Source: Frigoribacterium sp. CG_9.8
Lineage (GTDB): Bacteria; Actinomycetota; Actinomycetes; Actinomycetales; Microbacteriaceae
Direction of reading: 5' to 3'
Length of the DNA stretch: 64,000 nucleotides
NCBI RefSeq assembly: GCF_015751965.1
Contig: NZ_JADOVH010000001.1
Coordinates: forward strand, 62,001 to 126,000
Part shown: positions 55,726-64,000 of the stretch, in pieces
Position numbering within the stretch: the stretch's first letter is position 1
Layout: every line of letters starts with the position of its first letter
The notes under the pieces: model-generated
What the model was told of the DNA's origin: nothing
The model's database searches: none
Seen by the model: only the letters and a program-made list of their open reading frames with translations
Position numbers and translations under genes: made by a program

Positions 55726-57135
55726 TCAGGCGGTTGCCGCCGCGTACTGCCGCCGGATGATCGCCCGAAAGTCAGGCGCTGGCTCAACCGCCACCGCCAC
55801 CGGCCACTGCGGCGGTTCGCCAGCGAGAGCCCAGGCGGCCTGACGGGCCGCACCGGCCGCCACATACTCGGCAGCTTCCGGAATCATCACCGGCAGATCG
55901 AAGACCTGCGCGGCGATCGCGGCAACAGCCGGGTTGTGCGCCGCACCGCCGATCACGAGAAGGCGTGTCGCCTCCACCCCGTGAGCGGCGACCGCATCGA
56001 GTCCTGCTGCGAGCCCGCAGAGCAGTCCTTCAATGGCAGCCCGCGCAAGATTCGGCCGGGTCGCGGAGGCGAGCGTGAGACCGAGCAGCGAGCCGGTCGC
56101 ATTCGGCAGATTAGGGGTGCGTTCGCCCTCGAAGTAGGGCACGAGCACCAGGCCAGCGGATCCGGGCTCTGCGCTGAGGGCGAGCAGCCCGAGTTCGGTG
56201 TGGTCGACGCCGAGGAGTCGGGCGGTGGCATCGAGGATGCGGGCCGCGTTCAGGGTGGCGATCAGCGGCAGGAAACCGCCGGCAGCATCCGCGAATCCGG
56301 CGACAGTGCCGGTCACATCGTGGGCAGGGGCGTCGGTAACACCGAAAACAGTGCCGCTGGTACCTATAGAAACGACGACATCCCCCGTACTGGCTCCGAG
56401 CCCGAATGCGGCCGCCGCGTTGTCACCGGCGCCCGCCCCGACGAGCAGGTGTGCGGGGAACGCGGTGCTGCCGAGGGCAATTGTGCGGGATTCAGCGGGG
56501 GCGAGCACTGTCGGGAGGATGATGTCATCAGCGTTCCGGTGAAGGGCGCGGCTCAACAGATCGAGATCGTAGGCGTTCGTCGAGGCGTTGAAGTAGCCGG
56601 TGCCGCTGGCATCCGAACGGTCGGTGATCAGCTCGGTGAGCACCGGGTTGTCGGGGCCGAACCCGCGCAAGCGCCAGGTGAGCCAGTCGTGGGGGAGTGC
56701 GACCGCCGCAACTCTCGAGGCGTTCTGCGGCTCGGCATCCGCAAGCCACCTCAACTTGGTGATGGTGATGGATGCCACCGGTACCGTTCCGGTGCGCTCG
56801 GCAAACGCCGCTGCCCCGACCTCGTCGATGAGCGCGGCGGCAGCAGGGGCTGATCGTGTGTCGTTCCAGAGCAGGGCCGGGCGGATGATCCGACCTGCAC
56901 TGTCGAGAACAACCATGCCGTGTTGCTGGCCGCCGATGGAGATCGCCGCAACGTCGGCGAGCCCGCCTGCATCGGCGATCGCGCTCTGAAGTGCCGTGTA
57001 CCAGAGGTCCGGATCGACCTCAGTGCCGACCGGATGAGTCGCGCGACCGACCCGCACAACCGCCCCGGTTTCAAGGTCGCGAATCATCACTTTGCAACTC
57101 TGGGTCGACGAATCGACCCCTGCCACCAGCGTCAT
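55726..57135 (-). CDS. xylB: Xylulokinase
   Basis: Phosphorylates D-xylulose for the pentose phosphate pathway. The FGGY-family protein of about 469 residues begins [18 protein letters not shown] (ATP-site Asp), has [14 protein letters not shown] with the substrate-binding HGM, and [16 protein letters not shown] with the catalytic Asp. ATG 57135 lies 7 nt past the xylA stop; GTG 57153 would overlap it. It follows xylA in one operon. Confidence 0.93.
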   Translation of the reverse strand: MTLVAGVDSSTQSCKVMIRDLETGAVVRVGRATHPVGTEVDPDLWYTALQSAIADAGGLADVAAISIGGQQHGMVVLDSAGRIIRPALLWNDTRSAPAAAALIDEVGAAAFAERTGTVPVASITITKLRWLADAEPQNASRVAAVALPHDWLTWRLRGFGPDNPVLTELITDRSDASGTGYFNASTNAYDLDLLSRALHRNADDIILPTVLAPAESRTIALGSTAFPAHLLVGAGAGDNAAAAFGLGASTGDVVVSIGTSGTVFGVTDAPAHDVTGTVAGFADAAGGFLPLIATLNAARILDATARLLGVDHTELGLLALSAEPGSAGLVLVPYFEGERTPNLPNATGSLLGLTLASATRPNLARAAIEGLLCGLAAGLDAVAAHGVEATRLLVIGGAAHNPAVAAIAAQVFDLPVMIPEAAEYVAAGAARQAAWALAGEPPQWPVAVAVEPAPDFRAIIRRQYAAATA

Positions 57136-57142
57136 GGGGCGG

Positions 57143-58336
57143 CTATCGGGCACCGAGCAGGTGCTCGAGCGCCAGCTGGTTCAGGCGAACGAAGCCGAAG
57201 CCCTTGCCTCCGAAATACGCGTCGGTGTCGAAGTCCTCATATGAGGCACGGTCAGCCAGTAGATCGTCGTAGGTCTCTCCCGCTGAGAGGGTCGGCTCGG
57301 CGATTTGCGCGACACGGGAGGCGGTGAGTGCTTCCTGCACCTCTGGATCGGCGCGGAATGCTGCCGCCCGCTCCTTGAGCAGCAGATAGGTGCGCATGTT
57401 CGCCGCGGCAGAGTCCCAGACCCCGGTGATGTCCTCGGTGCGGCTCGGCTTGTAGTCGAAGTGGCGCGGACCGTCGTAGGACGCCCCGCCGTTGACTCCG
57501 CCATTCTCGAGCAGGTCGACGAGCGCAAACGCGTTGGCGAGATCACCATGCCCGAAGACGAGGTCCTGGTCGTACTTGATTCCCCGCTGGCCGTTGAGGT
57601 CGATGTGGAAGAGCTTGCCCTGATACATCGCCTGTGCGATTCCGGAGGCGAAGTTGAGCCCGGCCATCTGCTCGTGCCCGACCTCGGGGTTCACCCCGAA
57701 GAGCTCGGGTCGCTCCAGAGTTTCGATGAACGCCATGGCATGCCCGACCGTGGGCAGCAGGATGTCTCCGCGCGGCTCGTTCGGCTTGGGCTCAATAGCG
57801 AAGCGGATGTCGTAGCCCTTGTCGGTCACGTACTGGGCAAACATATTCACGGCCTCGCGGTAGCGCTCGAGCGCCCCACGGATGTCTTTGGCCGAATCGT
57901 ATTCGGCACCCTCGCGTCCGCCCCACATGACGAAGGTCTTCGCACCCAACTCGACTCCGAGTTCGAGCTGCCGCATTGCCTTGCGCATCGCGAAGCGGCG
58001 CACCCCGCGATCGTTGGACGTGAATCCTCCGTCTTTGAAGACCGGAGCGCTGAACAGGTTCGTGGTGACCATCGGGATGATGAGGCCGGTGTCGGACAGC
58101 GCCTGCTTCAGTCGATCGATCTGCCTCTGGCGCTCGGCATCGTTTGATCCGAATGGGAACAGGTCGTCATCGTGGAAGGTGAGTCCGTAGGCGCCGAGCT
58201 CAGCGAGTCGGGTGACCGCTTCGACCACATCGAGCGGGGGCCGGGTCGGGCCGCCGAATGGATCTGCCCCGGTGTAACCGACCGTCCAGAGGCCGAAGGA
58301 GAACTTGTCATCACGGGTGGGTAGCGCAATCGTCAT
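57143..58336 (-). CDS. xylA: Xylose isomerase
   Basis: Turns D-xylose into D-xylulose. The 397-residue TIM barrel is of the shorter, actinobacterial (group I) type, with [13 protein letters not shown] (catalytic His near 55), [24 protein letters not shown] (metal Glu and Lys), [11 protein letters not shown] and [17 protein letters not shown] (metal Asp). ATG 58336 follows AAGGACA. It diverges from nothing but shares its upstream region with the end of the ROK gene, also on the minus strand. Confidence 0.97.
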   Translation of the reverse strand: MTIALPTRDDKFSFGLWTVGYTGADPFGGPTRPPLDVVEAVTRLAELGAYGLTFHDDDLFPFGSNDAERQRQIDRLKQALSDTGLIIPMVTTNLFSAPVFKDGGFTSNDRGVRRFAMRKAMRQLELGVELGAKTFVMWGGREGAEYDSAKDIRGALERYREAVNMFAQYVTDKGYDIRFAIEPKPNEPRGDILLPTVGHAMAFIETLERPELFGVNPEVGHEQMAGLNFASGIAQAMYQGKLFHIDLNGQRGIKYDQDLVFGHGDLANAFALVDLLENGGVNGGASYDGPRHFDYKPSRTEDITGVWDSAAANMRTYLLLKERAAAFRADPEVQEALTASRVAQIAEPTLSAGETYDDLLADRASYEDFDTDAYFGGKGFGFVRLNQLALEHLLGAR

Positions 58337-58379
58337 TGTCTGTCCTTCAGCATCATTGGTGGATAAAAAGAGTTTGTTG

Positions 58380-58390
58380 GTTCTGGGAAC
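58380..58390. promoter_or_regulatory. Possible operator before xylA
   Basis: GTTC-TGG-GAAC is a small perfect palindrome 44 bp upstream of the xylA ATG. A -35-like TTGCAA lies beside it on the minus strand (58394-58399). This is a candidate XylR/ROK site; the -10 is weak. Confidence 0.35.
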
Positions 58391-58477
58391 TTATTGCAAG
58401 TCCTGGGGGCCAGTTCCGGATTTCGGATTCTGATTCGGACAGCCCCGAGCATCGATTGTTACTCCCGGGGGAGTTGA

Positions 58478-59677
58478 CTATTCGAAAAAACCGGTCGGAT
58501 CCGCGAGGAGTGCCTCGAACGCGAGCTCGCTCGCACCGATCATCAGCAGATCTCCCGCCAGCTCGGAGGGCAGGATGTCGACGCCGCGGAATGAGGCATC
58601 GAGCGGTCTGTTCCGTCCGAAATCCTCCAGGCGGGTTGGATCGGCCGACTGCAGCGCGGCAAGAAAACCCCCCAGGACGATGAGCCTGGGGTTAAACAGG
58701 TTGATCGCATTGCGCAGCGCGATGATGAGCATGTCGAGTTGCCTGGTCACTTCTGCGCGCACGCGAGGGTCGGCACTTAGCGCGAGCGCCCCCGCCAGGC
58801 GATCGACCGATTCCGACGTGAGCCCGGTCACTTCGAGGAGCCGGTCCCGCCGCACTTCGGTCTCCAGACATCCGAAGGCGCCGCAGTGGCATTCGATTCC
58901 AGTGGGATTCACCATCGTGTGGCCGAGCTCGCCCGCGTATCCCCCGGTGCCTGAGACAGCCATCCCGTTTGCGATTATCCCCCCGCCGATACCGCTGGCC
59001 CCGCCGTTGACATAAATAAGATCTTTGACCGAGCGGCCACTACCGAACGAGCTCTCTGCACGGGCGCCCAAATGGGAATCGTTCGCCGCAGAGACGGGAA
59101 GATGGGTCGCCTCCTGGAGCATTTCGGCGAACGGCTCGCCGCGCCAGCCCAGGTGGGGCGCGAGTTGCACCAGTCCGTCGGTCTCGCGCACGAGTCCGGG
59201 AACGGCCACTCCGATCCCGGCAATTCGGTGTTCGGCGATGAGCTGTGGGCGCAGGGTATCGATGATCTGCGCGGTGATACTCGCGGCCTCGATTGCCGTC
59301 GGTGGCTGCGAAAGCTGCTGCCTCACCGTGGTGAGAACCCGGCCACCCAGGCCGACTACGGCCACCGTGATCGCATCGTTTTCGGGGTTCACGGCGAAGC
59401 CGACCGGGGTAGCGCTCGGACGCACCATGAGGCTCGGTCGACCCACCTGATTAGTTGACTCGGCACTCTCCTCGCGCACGAGGTCATGTTCGATCAACTC
59501 GGAAACGAGAGCTGCGATGGTGGAGCGGTTGAGTCCCATCGCATGGGTGAGCTGCGATCGGCTCAGCCCCCGTGCCTGGTGCACGAGGGTCAGGATTGTC
59601 GACAGGTTGTGACGGTGAACCTGGTCATTGCTGTTGCCGCGGGTCCCCGCTGAACCCACGGGCAAGCTCATGCGCAT
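58478..59677 (-). CDS. xylR: ROK-family repressor, XylR-like
   Basis: A 399-residue regulator. HNLSTILTLVHQARGLSRSQLTHAMGLNRSTIAALVSELIEHDLV is a MarR-like winged helix and the ROK domain has VGFAVNPENDAITVAVVGLGG, AANDSHLGARAESSFG, GYAGELGHTMV and the zinc motif CHCGAFGCLE. It lies upstream of xylA in the same direction and diverges from the Frc-like importer, so it likely controls both. The symbol rests on context and fold. Confidence 0.87.
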   Translation of the reverse strand: MRMSLPVGSAGTRGNSNDQVHRHNLSTILTLVHQARGLSRSQLTHAMGLNRSTIAALVSELIEHDLVREESAESTNQVGRPSLMVRPSATPVGFAVNPENDAITVAVVGLGGRVLTTVRQQLSQPPTAIEAASITAQIIDTLRPQLIAEHRIAGIGVAVPGLVRETDGLVQLAPHLGWRGEPFAEMLQEATHLPVSAANDSHLGARAESSFGSGRSVKDLIYVNGGASGIGGGIIANGMAVSGTGGYAGELGHTMVNPTGIECHCGAFGCLETEVRRDRLLEVTGLTSESVDRLAGALALSADPRVRAEVTRQLDMLIIALRNAINLFNPRLIVLGGFLAALQSADPTRLEDFGRNRPLDASFRGVDILPSELAGDLLMIGASELAFEALLADPTGFFE

Positions 59678-59762
59678 AATCTACTTGCTCCCCGGAGTCG
59701 TCGCTGACGACAGTGCATCACGGCCGGGTAAATCAGTTATCAAACCGTGACTCCCTAATATG

Positions 59763-59796
59763 TTGCCAAGCCCGTCATATTACGTATGCTACGTAA
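59763..59796 (+). promoter_or_regulatory. Importer promoter with 7-3-7 operator
   Basis: TTGCCA (59763-59768) and TATGCT (59785-59790) are 16 bp apart. TTACGTA-TGC-TACGTAA (59780-59796) is a perfect palindrome that covers the -10. A ROK repressor bound here would block the promoter; it sits between xylR and the importer. Confidence 0.6.
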
Positions 59797-59861
59797 GCCG
59801 CGGCTCAATATCGAGTACGGACACCAAGGAGTTTTTTCCTTCCGATCAGAAAGGGAGTGAA

Positions 59862-60947
59862 ATGAAGACCTCTTCATGGATCTCTGTCGCCGTCGTCGTC
59901 ACCGCCTCAGCACTGTTGCTGAGCGGATGCGCGTCAGGCGGAAGCAGCACCACCAGCAGCGCGGCAGCGACGCCCAAGCGCGCCTGTGTCATCCTTCCGG
60001 ACTCGGCGTCGTCGCCGCGTTGGGAAAACGGTGACCGCCCCGCACTCATGTCCGCGTTCACCGCGGCTGGCTTCACCGCCGACATCCAGAATGCTCAGGG
60101 CGACACCAACAAGTACGCCACCATTGCCGACCAGCTGCTCACCAAGGGCTGCGGCGTCATGATTCTGGTTGATTACAACGGTGCAGCCGTTGCCGTCACC
60201 CAGAAGGCGCAGAAGCAGGGCATCCCCGTCATCGCATATGACCGTCCCATCACGACCGGCTCGAAGGACGCGCCGTCGATGCTGGCCGACTACTACGTGT
60301 CGTTCGACAATGAGAAGGTCGGAGCCCTGGAGGGACAGTCGATCGTCGACGGCCTCAAGGCTGCCGGAAAAGATGCCGCCACCGCAAAGGTCGTCTACAT
60401 GGGCGGTGACCCCACCGACGGAAACGCGAAGCTGTTCCACGATGGTGCGGTCAAGGTTATGAGCGCTGCCGGCATCAAGCCAGCCGCTGAGCCAGTCGGA
60501 GTCTGGGACGGCGATAAGTCCGCCACCAACTTCGAGCAGGCACTGACCTCTCTCGGTGGCAAGGTCGACGCAGTCTGGGTCGCTAACGACACCAACGCTG
60601 CCGGCGTCATCACGGTCCTCGACAAGAACATGTTGAAGGTTCCGGTCTCGGGTCAGGATGCCTCAACAGCAGGTCTGCAGAACGTGCTCCTCGGCAAGCA
60701 GACGGCCACCGTCTACAAGCCGTTCAAGCTCGAAGCGACCGCTGCGTCAGACCTCGCGATCGCACTTTTGAAGGGCGAGAAGCCGACTTCGGCGACCATG
60801 CTCTACGGCAAGCCGTTCATCGCGGTTGTTCCCGTGCTCGTCACGGCCGACAAGGTGCAGACGGTCATCGATGGAGGCGACGCGAAGGCGTCCGACATCT
60901 GCACCGCTGATGTTGCCGCAGCCTGCACGAAGTACGGCGTCAAGTAG
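59862..60947 (+). CDS. Sugar-binding lipoprotein (Frc/Xyl type)
   Basis: A 361-residue solute-binding lipoprotein with signal and lipobox VTASALLLSGCASGG. CVILPDSASSPRWENGDRPALMSAF, VIAYDRPITTGSKDAPSMLADYYVSFDNEKVGALEG and VPVSGQDASTAGLQNVLLGKQ show the type 1 periplasmic fold binding a monosaccharide. The ATG follows AAAGGGAG. It leads the third importer operon, and a perfect 18-bp hairpin separates it from the ATPase gene. Confidence 0.9.
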   Translation: MKTSSWISVAVVVTASALLLSGCASGGSSTTSSAAATPKRACVILPDSASSPRWENGDRPALMSAFTAAGFTADIQNAQGDTNKYATIADQLLTKGCGVMILVDYNGAAVAVTQKAQKQGIPVIAYDRPITTGSKDAPSMLADYYVSFDNEKVGALEGQSIVDGLKAAGKDAATAKVVYMGGDPTDGNAKLFHDGAVKVMSAAGIKPAAEPVGVWDGDKSATNFEQALTSLGGKVDAVWVANDTNAAGVITVLDKNMLKVPVSGQDASTAGLQNVLLGKQTATVYKPFKLEATAASDLAIALLKGEKPTSATMLYGKPFIAVVPVLVTADKVQTVIDGGDAKASDICTADVAAACTKYGVK

Positions 60948-61019
60948 CAGCTAAACGTCCCTGAACAGGGACACACCACTGGGGTCGCGCGTCGGTAACT
61001 CACGGCGCGCGATCCCGCC

Positions 61020-61061
61020 GATGCTGCGGCGATGCGACAACTCTCGCATCGCCGCAGCATC
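61020..61061 (+). terminator. Perfect 18-bp intercistronic hairpin
   Basis: The 18-nt arms at 61020-61037 and 61044-61061 are exact complements around the loop CAACTC, followed by GTCTTTAG. It lies 72 nt after the binding-protein stop and 31 nt before the ATPase start. It may cut read-through or shield the upstream message from 3' decay. Confidence 0.8.
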
Positions 61062-61092
61062 GTCTTTAGCGTGCATCAAGAAAGGAACCGTC

Positions 61093-61845
61093 ATGGATGC
61101 GCCAATCATCGAATTGACCGACGTGAAGAAAAGCTTCGGACCAGTGAGCGTTCTCAAAGGCGTTTCGCTCAAGGTCTATCCGGGCAAAATCACCGCACTC
61201 GTTGGAGACAACGGCGCTGGCAAGTCGACCCTGATCAAAGGACTCGCCGGGGTGCAGCCCTACGACGAGGGTGAGGTGAAATTCCAGGGCGTACCGGTGG
61301 CCCTGCACAACCCTCGTGAAGCGGCTCACCTCGGTATCGAGGTTGTGTACCAGGACCTCGCACTCTGCGACAACCTCGACATCGTGCAAAACATGTTCCT
61401 GGGTCGTGAAGATATCGAGCTCGGCACCTTCGACGAAGGGAAGATGGAGCGCGCGGCATCCGAGACCCTCCAATCCCTCTCCGTGCGCACGGTCAAGTCG
61501 GTGCGTCAGAAAGTTTCGTCGCTCTCTGGTGGACAGAGGCAGACCGTGGCAATCGCGCGCTCTGTGCTCAAGTCGGCGAAGGTCGTCATCCTTGACGAGC
61601 CGACGGCGGCGCTCGGTGTCGCGCAGACCGAGCAGGTGCTCGCGCTGGTGAAGCGGCTGGCCGAGCGGGGCGTCGGCGTGCTCATGATCAGTCATAACCT
61701 GGTCGACGTCTTTCAGGTCGCCGACTATATCAACGTGCTCTATCTGGGCCAGATGGTCGCGTCGGTGGAGACATCGCGCACGACAAGCGACGACGTCGTC
61801 GGCTACATCACCGGGAGCAAGACCTACATCGAGGTGTCAGCGTGA
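61093..61845 (+). CDS. Sugar ABC importer, single-domain ATPase (FrcA-like)
   Basis: A 250-residue ATPase with one nucleotide-binding domain. Walker A is [14 protein letters not shown], the signature LSGGQRQTVAIARSV, Walker [16 protein letters not shown]2 ATPases are usually double; single-domain forms are known from fructose systems such as FrcA. ATG 61093 follows AAAGGA. It overlaps the permease by 4 bases. Confidence 0.9.
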   Translation: MDAPIIELTDVKKSFGPVSVLKGVSLKVYPGKITALVGDNGAGKSTLIKGLAGVQPYDEGEVKFQGVPVALHNPREAAHLGIEVVYQDLALCDNLDIVQNMFLGREDIELGTFDEGKMERAASETLQSLSVRTVKSVRQKVSSLSGGQRQTVAIARSVLKSAKVVILDEPTAALGVAQTEQVLALVKRLAERGVGVLMISHNLVDVFQVADYINVLYLGQMVASVETSRTTSDDVVGYITGSKTYIEVSA

Positions 61846-63119
61846 CCGCAATAATTTCTCAGGATCTCCCCACGGCGGGCCCACCCGGTGTCATCGGCAG
61901 CGGGCAGGACGGCGGGCTCCGTGAGCAGGTGACCGGCTACATCCAGCGTGTCCGAAGCGGTGAAATGGGAGCCCTTCCTGCGGTGGCCGGATTCGTCGTG
62001 CTGTGTGTGCTGTTCACCACTCTCAGCCCGTACTTCTTTACCGAGCGTAATTTTGCGAACCTGATGACCCAGGCCGCAACGCTCGTCATGCTCGCCATGG
62101 CTCTGGTCTTCGTCATCCTGCTCGGAGAAATCGACCTCTCGGCCGGGGTGACCTCCGGGGTTGCCATGTCACTGTTTGTGGTGCTCTCCAACCCGGGTGG
62201 CCTCGCGATGAACTGGGTTCTGGCGCTGCTCATCTCGCTGGCCACCGGTGTGGTGATCGGCCTGTTCATCGGGTTCTTTGTTGCTCGAGTCGGGATCCCC
62301 TCGTTCGTGGTGACCCTCGGTCTGTTCCTGGGGTTCCAGGGACTCCAGCTCATCATCATCGGCGATGGCGGTCTCTATCGAATCCAGCAGCCGGAGATCA
62401 TCGCCATCCAGAACAGCAACCTCCCGGTGTGGGGCGGATGGGTCATGCTCGCCCTGATCCTCACCATCACGCTGGTGACAACGCTCCTCGACCGGCGTCG
62501 GAGATCACGGGCCGGTGTTGCCAGTCGCACGATCGCCCTGCTCTGGATCCGGCTCGCAATAATTGCCGTGCTCGGAGGCGTAGTCGTCGGTCTGCTCAGC
62601 CAGAACCGCGGCACCGGATTCCTTGCGGTGTCCGGAGTGCCGATCGTTGTTCCCATCACCCTCCTGGTGCTGTGGATCGGCACCTTCGTACTGGACCGCA
62701 CCAAGTTCGGTCGGTATCTCTATGCCGTCGGCGGCAATCCCGAGGCCGCACGTCGTTCAGGGATCAAGGTCGTCGGCATCAAGTGGGCCGCCTTCGTGGT
62801 GTGCTCGACGCTCGCCGTCATCTCCGGCGTCTTCAGTGCAAGCAAAGTCGGATCAGTGGATGCCGCGTTCGGCCGCGATATCGTCCTGAGCGGTGTTGCT
62901 GCTGCTGTCGTCGGCGGAGTGAGCCTCTTCGGCGGTCGCGGGCGTCTGATCCATGCTGCCGTCGGGGCACTCGTGATCGCCGTCATCACCAACGGACTCG
63001 GCCTGCTCAATCTCCCGGGCGGCGTGAACTTCCTCGTCACCGGTGGCGTGCTCATCCTTGCTGCAACTGTCGATGCGGTGTCGCGGGTGCGAGCGGGCGG
63101 GTCGATTCTGCGCAGCTAG
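61842..63119 (+). CDS. Sugar ABC importer permease (FrcC/XylH-like)
   Basis: A CUT2 membrane subunit of 425 residues with about ten helices. ALVFVILLGEIDLSAGVTSGVAM and DRTKFGRYLYAVGGNPEAARRSGIKV are the class signatures. A 45-residue cytosolic N-terminus precedes the first helix. GTG 61842 overlaps the ATPase stop. It ends the third importer operon; xylose is the likely substrate given xylA, xylB and xylR next door. Confidence 0.92.
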   Translation: MTAIISQDLPTAGPPGVIGSGQDGGLREQVTGYIQRVRSGEMGALPAVAGFVVLCVLFTTLSPYFFTERNFANLMTQAATLVMLAMALVFVILLGEIDLSAGVTSGVAMSLFVVLSNPGGLAMNWVLALLISLATGVVIGLFIGFFVARVGIPSFVVTLGLFLGFQGLQLIIIGDGGLYRIQQPEIIAIQNSNLPVWGGWVMLALILTITLVTTLLDRRRRSRAGVASRTIALLWIRLAIIAVLGGVVVGLLSQNRGTGFLAVSGVPIVVPITLLVLWIGTFVLDRTKFGRYLYAVGGNPEAARRSGIKVVGIKWAAFVVCSTLAVISGVFSASKVGSVDAAFGRDIVLSGVAAAVVGGVSLFGGRGRLIHAAVGALVIAVITNGLGLLNLPGGVNFLVTGGVLILAATVDAVSRVRAGGSILRS

Positions 63120-63131
63120 CATCTGGACCAT

Positions 63132-63169
63132 CACGGCCGTGCGCGGACATGCTCCTACGCGCGGCCGTG
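63132..63169 (+). terminator. Hairpin after third importer
   Basis: CACGGCC pairs with GGCCGTG and, with a 2-nt bulge, GCGCG with CGCGC. It lies 13 nt past the permease stop, with only a short T stretch after it. Confidence 0.65.
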
Positions 63170-63257
63170 GTGGTTTGCGCGGCGGCCGGGACTGCGCTGC
63201 TCGAAGAAGATGGGCAGTGCAGGGAATAGTCGGCAGCTGAGGCCGTTAGTCCTATAA

Positions 63258-64000
63258 GTGACGACTACCCTGCATCCCGGAGATTCCCTTTCGCGACGGC
63301 AGCGGCTCGTCTACGTCATAGTGCTCGGTGCGCTCACCGCTCTCGGTCCATTTACGATCGACCTCTACCTGCCCGCATTCCCCGCCCTGCAAAGAGATCT
63401 CTCGGTGTCACCGACGATCATCCAGCTCACACTCACCGCGACGACCCTCGGATTCGCGTTCGGCCAGCTGCTCGTTGGTCCGTGGAGCGACAAGGTGGGC
63501 CGGCGTACCCCTCTCATCGTGGCAAGTTCCGTGCACGTGCTCGCCAGCCTCGGGGCCGTGCTCTCTCCCGACATCGTCTGGCTCGGATTCTTCCGGGTGC
63601 TGCAGGGTATGGGTGCCGCCGCTGGAGGGGTTGTGGCGATGGCGCTGGTGCGCGACCTGTTCGGCGGTGTGCCGCTGGTGCGGATGCTGTCCAGGCTCGC
63701 GCTGGTGAGCGGGCTTGCCCCCATCTTTGCTCCGGTGATCGGTTCGCAGCTTTTGCGCTTCGTCGACTGGCGCGGAATTTTTGTCTTTCTCACTGTATAC
63801 GGGGTGCTCGTGGTGTTCGCCGCGGTCTTCCTGATTGTCGAGACCCTGCCGCCCGCCCGCCGGGCCGACACCGGGCACAGCACCGCACGCGAGCGCTACG
63901 GAGCGATCTTCAGCGATCGCATCTTTGTGGGGGTGGCCATTATCGGCGCGATGACCTTCTCCGGATTGTTCGCCTATCTTTCCTCTTCCTCTTTCCTGTT
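63258..64000 (+). CDS. Bcr/CflA-type MFS drug efflux transporter (runs off right edge)
   Basis: A proton-driven efflux pump, first 247 residues only. GALTALGPFTIDLYLPAFPALQRDL is the typical Bcr/CflA first helix, and GQLLVGPWSDKVGRRTPL is the MFS A-motif between helices 2 and 3. At least six helices are present before the window ends in FSGLFAYLSSSSFL. GTG 63258 is chosen from the protein start VTTTLHPGDSLSRRQRL; no good Shine-Dalgarno is seen, and a TATAAG stretch abuts it. Substrate unknown. Confidence 0.88.
   Translation, partial: MTTTLHPGDSLSRRQRLVYVIVLGALTALGPFTIDLYLPAFPALQRDLSVSPTIIQLTLTATTLGFAFGQLLVGPWSDKVGRRTPLIVASSVHVLASLGAVLSPDIVWLGFFRVLQGMGAAAGGVVAMALVRDLFGGVPLVRMLSRLALVSGLAPIFAPVIGSQLLRFVDWRGIFVFLTVYGVLVVFAAVFLIVETLPPARRADTGHSTARERYGAIFSDRIFVGVAIIGAMTFSGLFAYLSSSSFL

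Overview
The window is about 64 kb of high-G+C DNA (I judge roughly 62-64% by eye) from an actinobacterium, most likely of the family Microbacteriaceae. Supporting signs are the mevalonate-pathway genes, an F420-dependent glucose-6-phosphate dehydrogenase, a phytoene-desaturase-like gene beside a UbiA-type prenyltransferase, the hadA/hadB-like, murB and tRNA-Trp-secE-nusG neighbourhood, many GTG starts, and NlpC/P60 and M23 secreted cell-wall enzymes. The genus cannot be read from the sequence alone. No prophage, transposase, CRISPR array or rRNA was seen.

Layout. 0-2 kb: divergent mvaD and HMG-CoA synthase. 2-10.2 kb: an Ohr-type peroxidase with a small unknown gene, then a full SUF iron-sulfur operon (sufR, sufS, 7Fe ferredoxin, sufB, sufC, sufD, sufU, sufT). 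10.3-14 kb: TetR plus MMPL transporter and a DUF1801 protein. 14.2-16.4 kb: FGD and a metallo-beta-lactamase-fold hydrolase. 16.4-20.4 kb: NlpC/P60 hydrolase, a compact unit for a 27-residue peptide, two MaoC-like dehydratases, murB and an M23 peptidase. 20.6-24.8 kb: carotenoid-type desaturase, prenyltransferase and an ABC-2 exporter. 25-29.1 kb: tRNA-Trp, secE, nusG, an opposite-strand HNH endonuclease, rplK and rplA. 29.2-38.9 kb: GNAT, DUF998-like, YqaJ-like nuclease, a four-gene sugar oxidoreductase/isomerase operon, a two-component system and an epimerase. 39-40.3 kb: L10 leader, rplJ and rplL.

40.4-64 kb is mainly sugar uptake and sulfur amino acids. A LacI regulator diverges from an alpha-glucoside-like ABC importer. 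An ABC exporter and the transsulfuration pair cbs and metB follow. A ROK regulator precedes a ChvE/GguAB-like importer. xylA and xylB lie on the opposite strand with a second ROK (XylR-like) regulator, which diverges from a third, Frc-like importer. A partial Bcr/CflA drug efflux gene runs off the right end. Together the last 14 kb look like a pentose uptake and catabolism island with two transporters and two ROK repressors.

The most unusual item is at 17.25-17.57 kb: a perfect 9-4-9 palindrome over a good promoter, a perfect Shine-Dalgarno, a 27-codon frame with G or C in nearly every third position ending in a CxxC-containing tail, and a strong terminator. It matches no family I recognise. 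Other points are a SufR operator candidate overlapping the sufR start, a DUF222/HNH gene lodged between nusG and rplK, intercistronic hairpins after two sugar-binding-protein genes, short tandem repeats inside three coding genes, and clear over-representation of the hexamer GCATCC/GGATGC.
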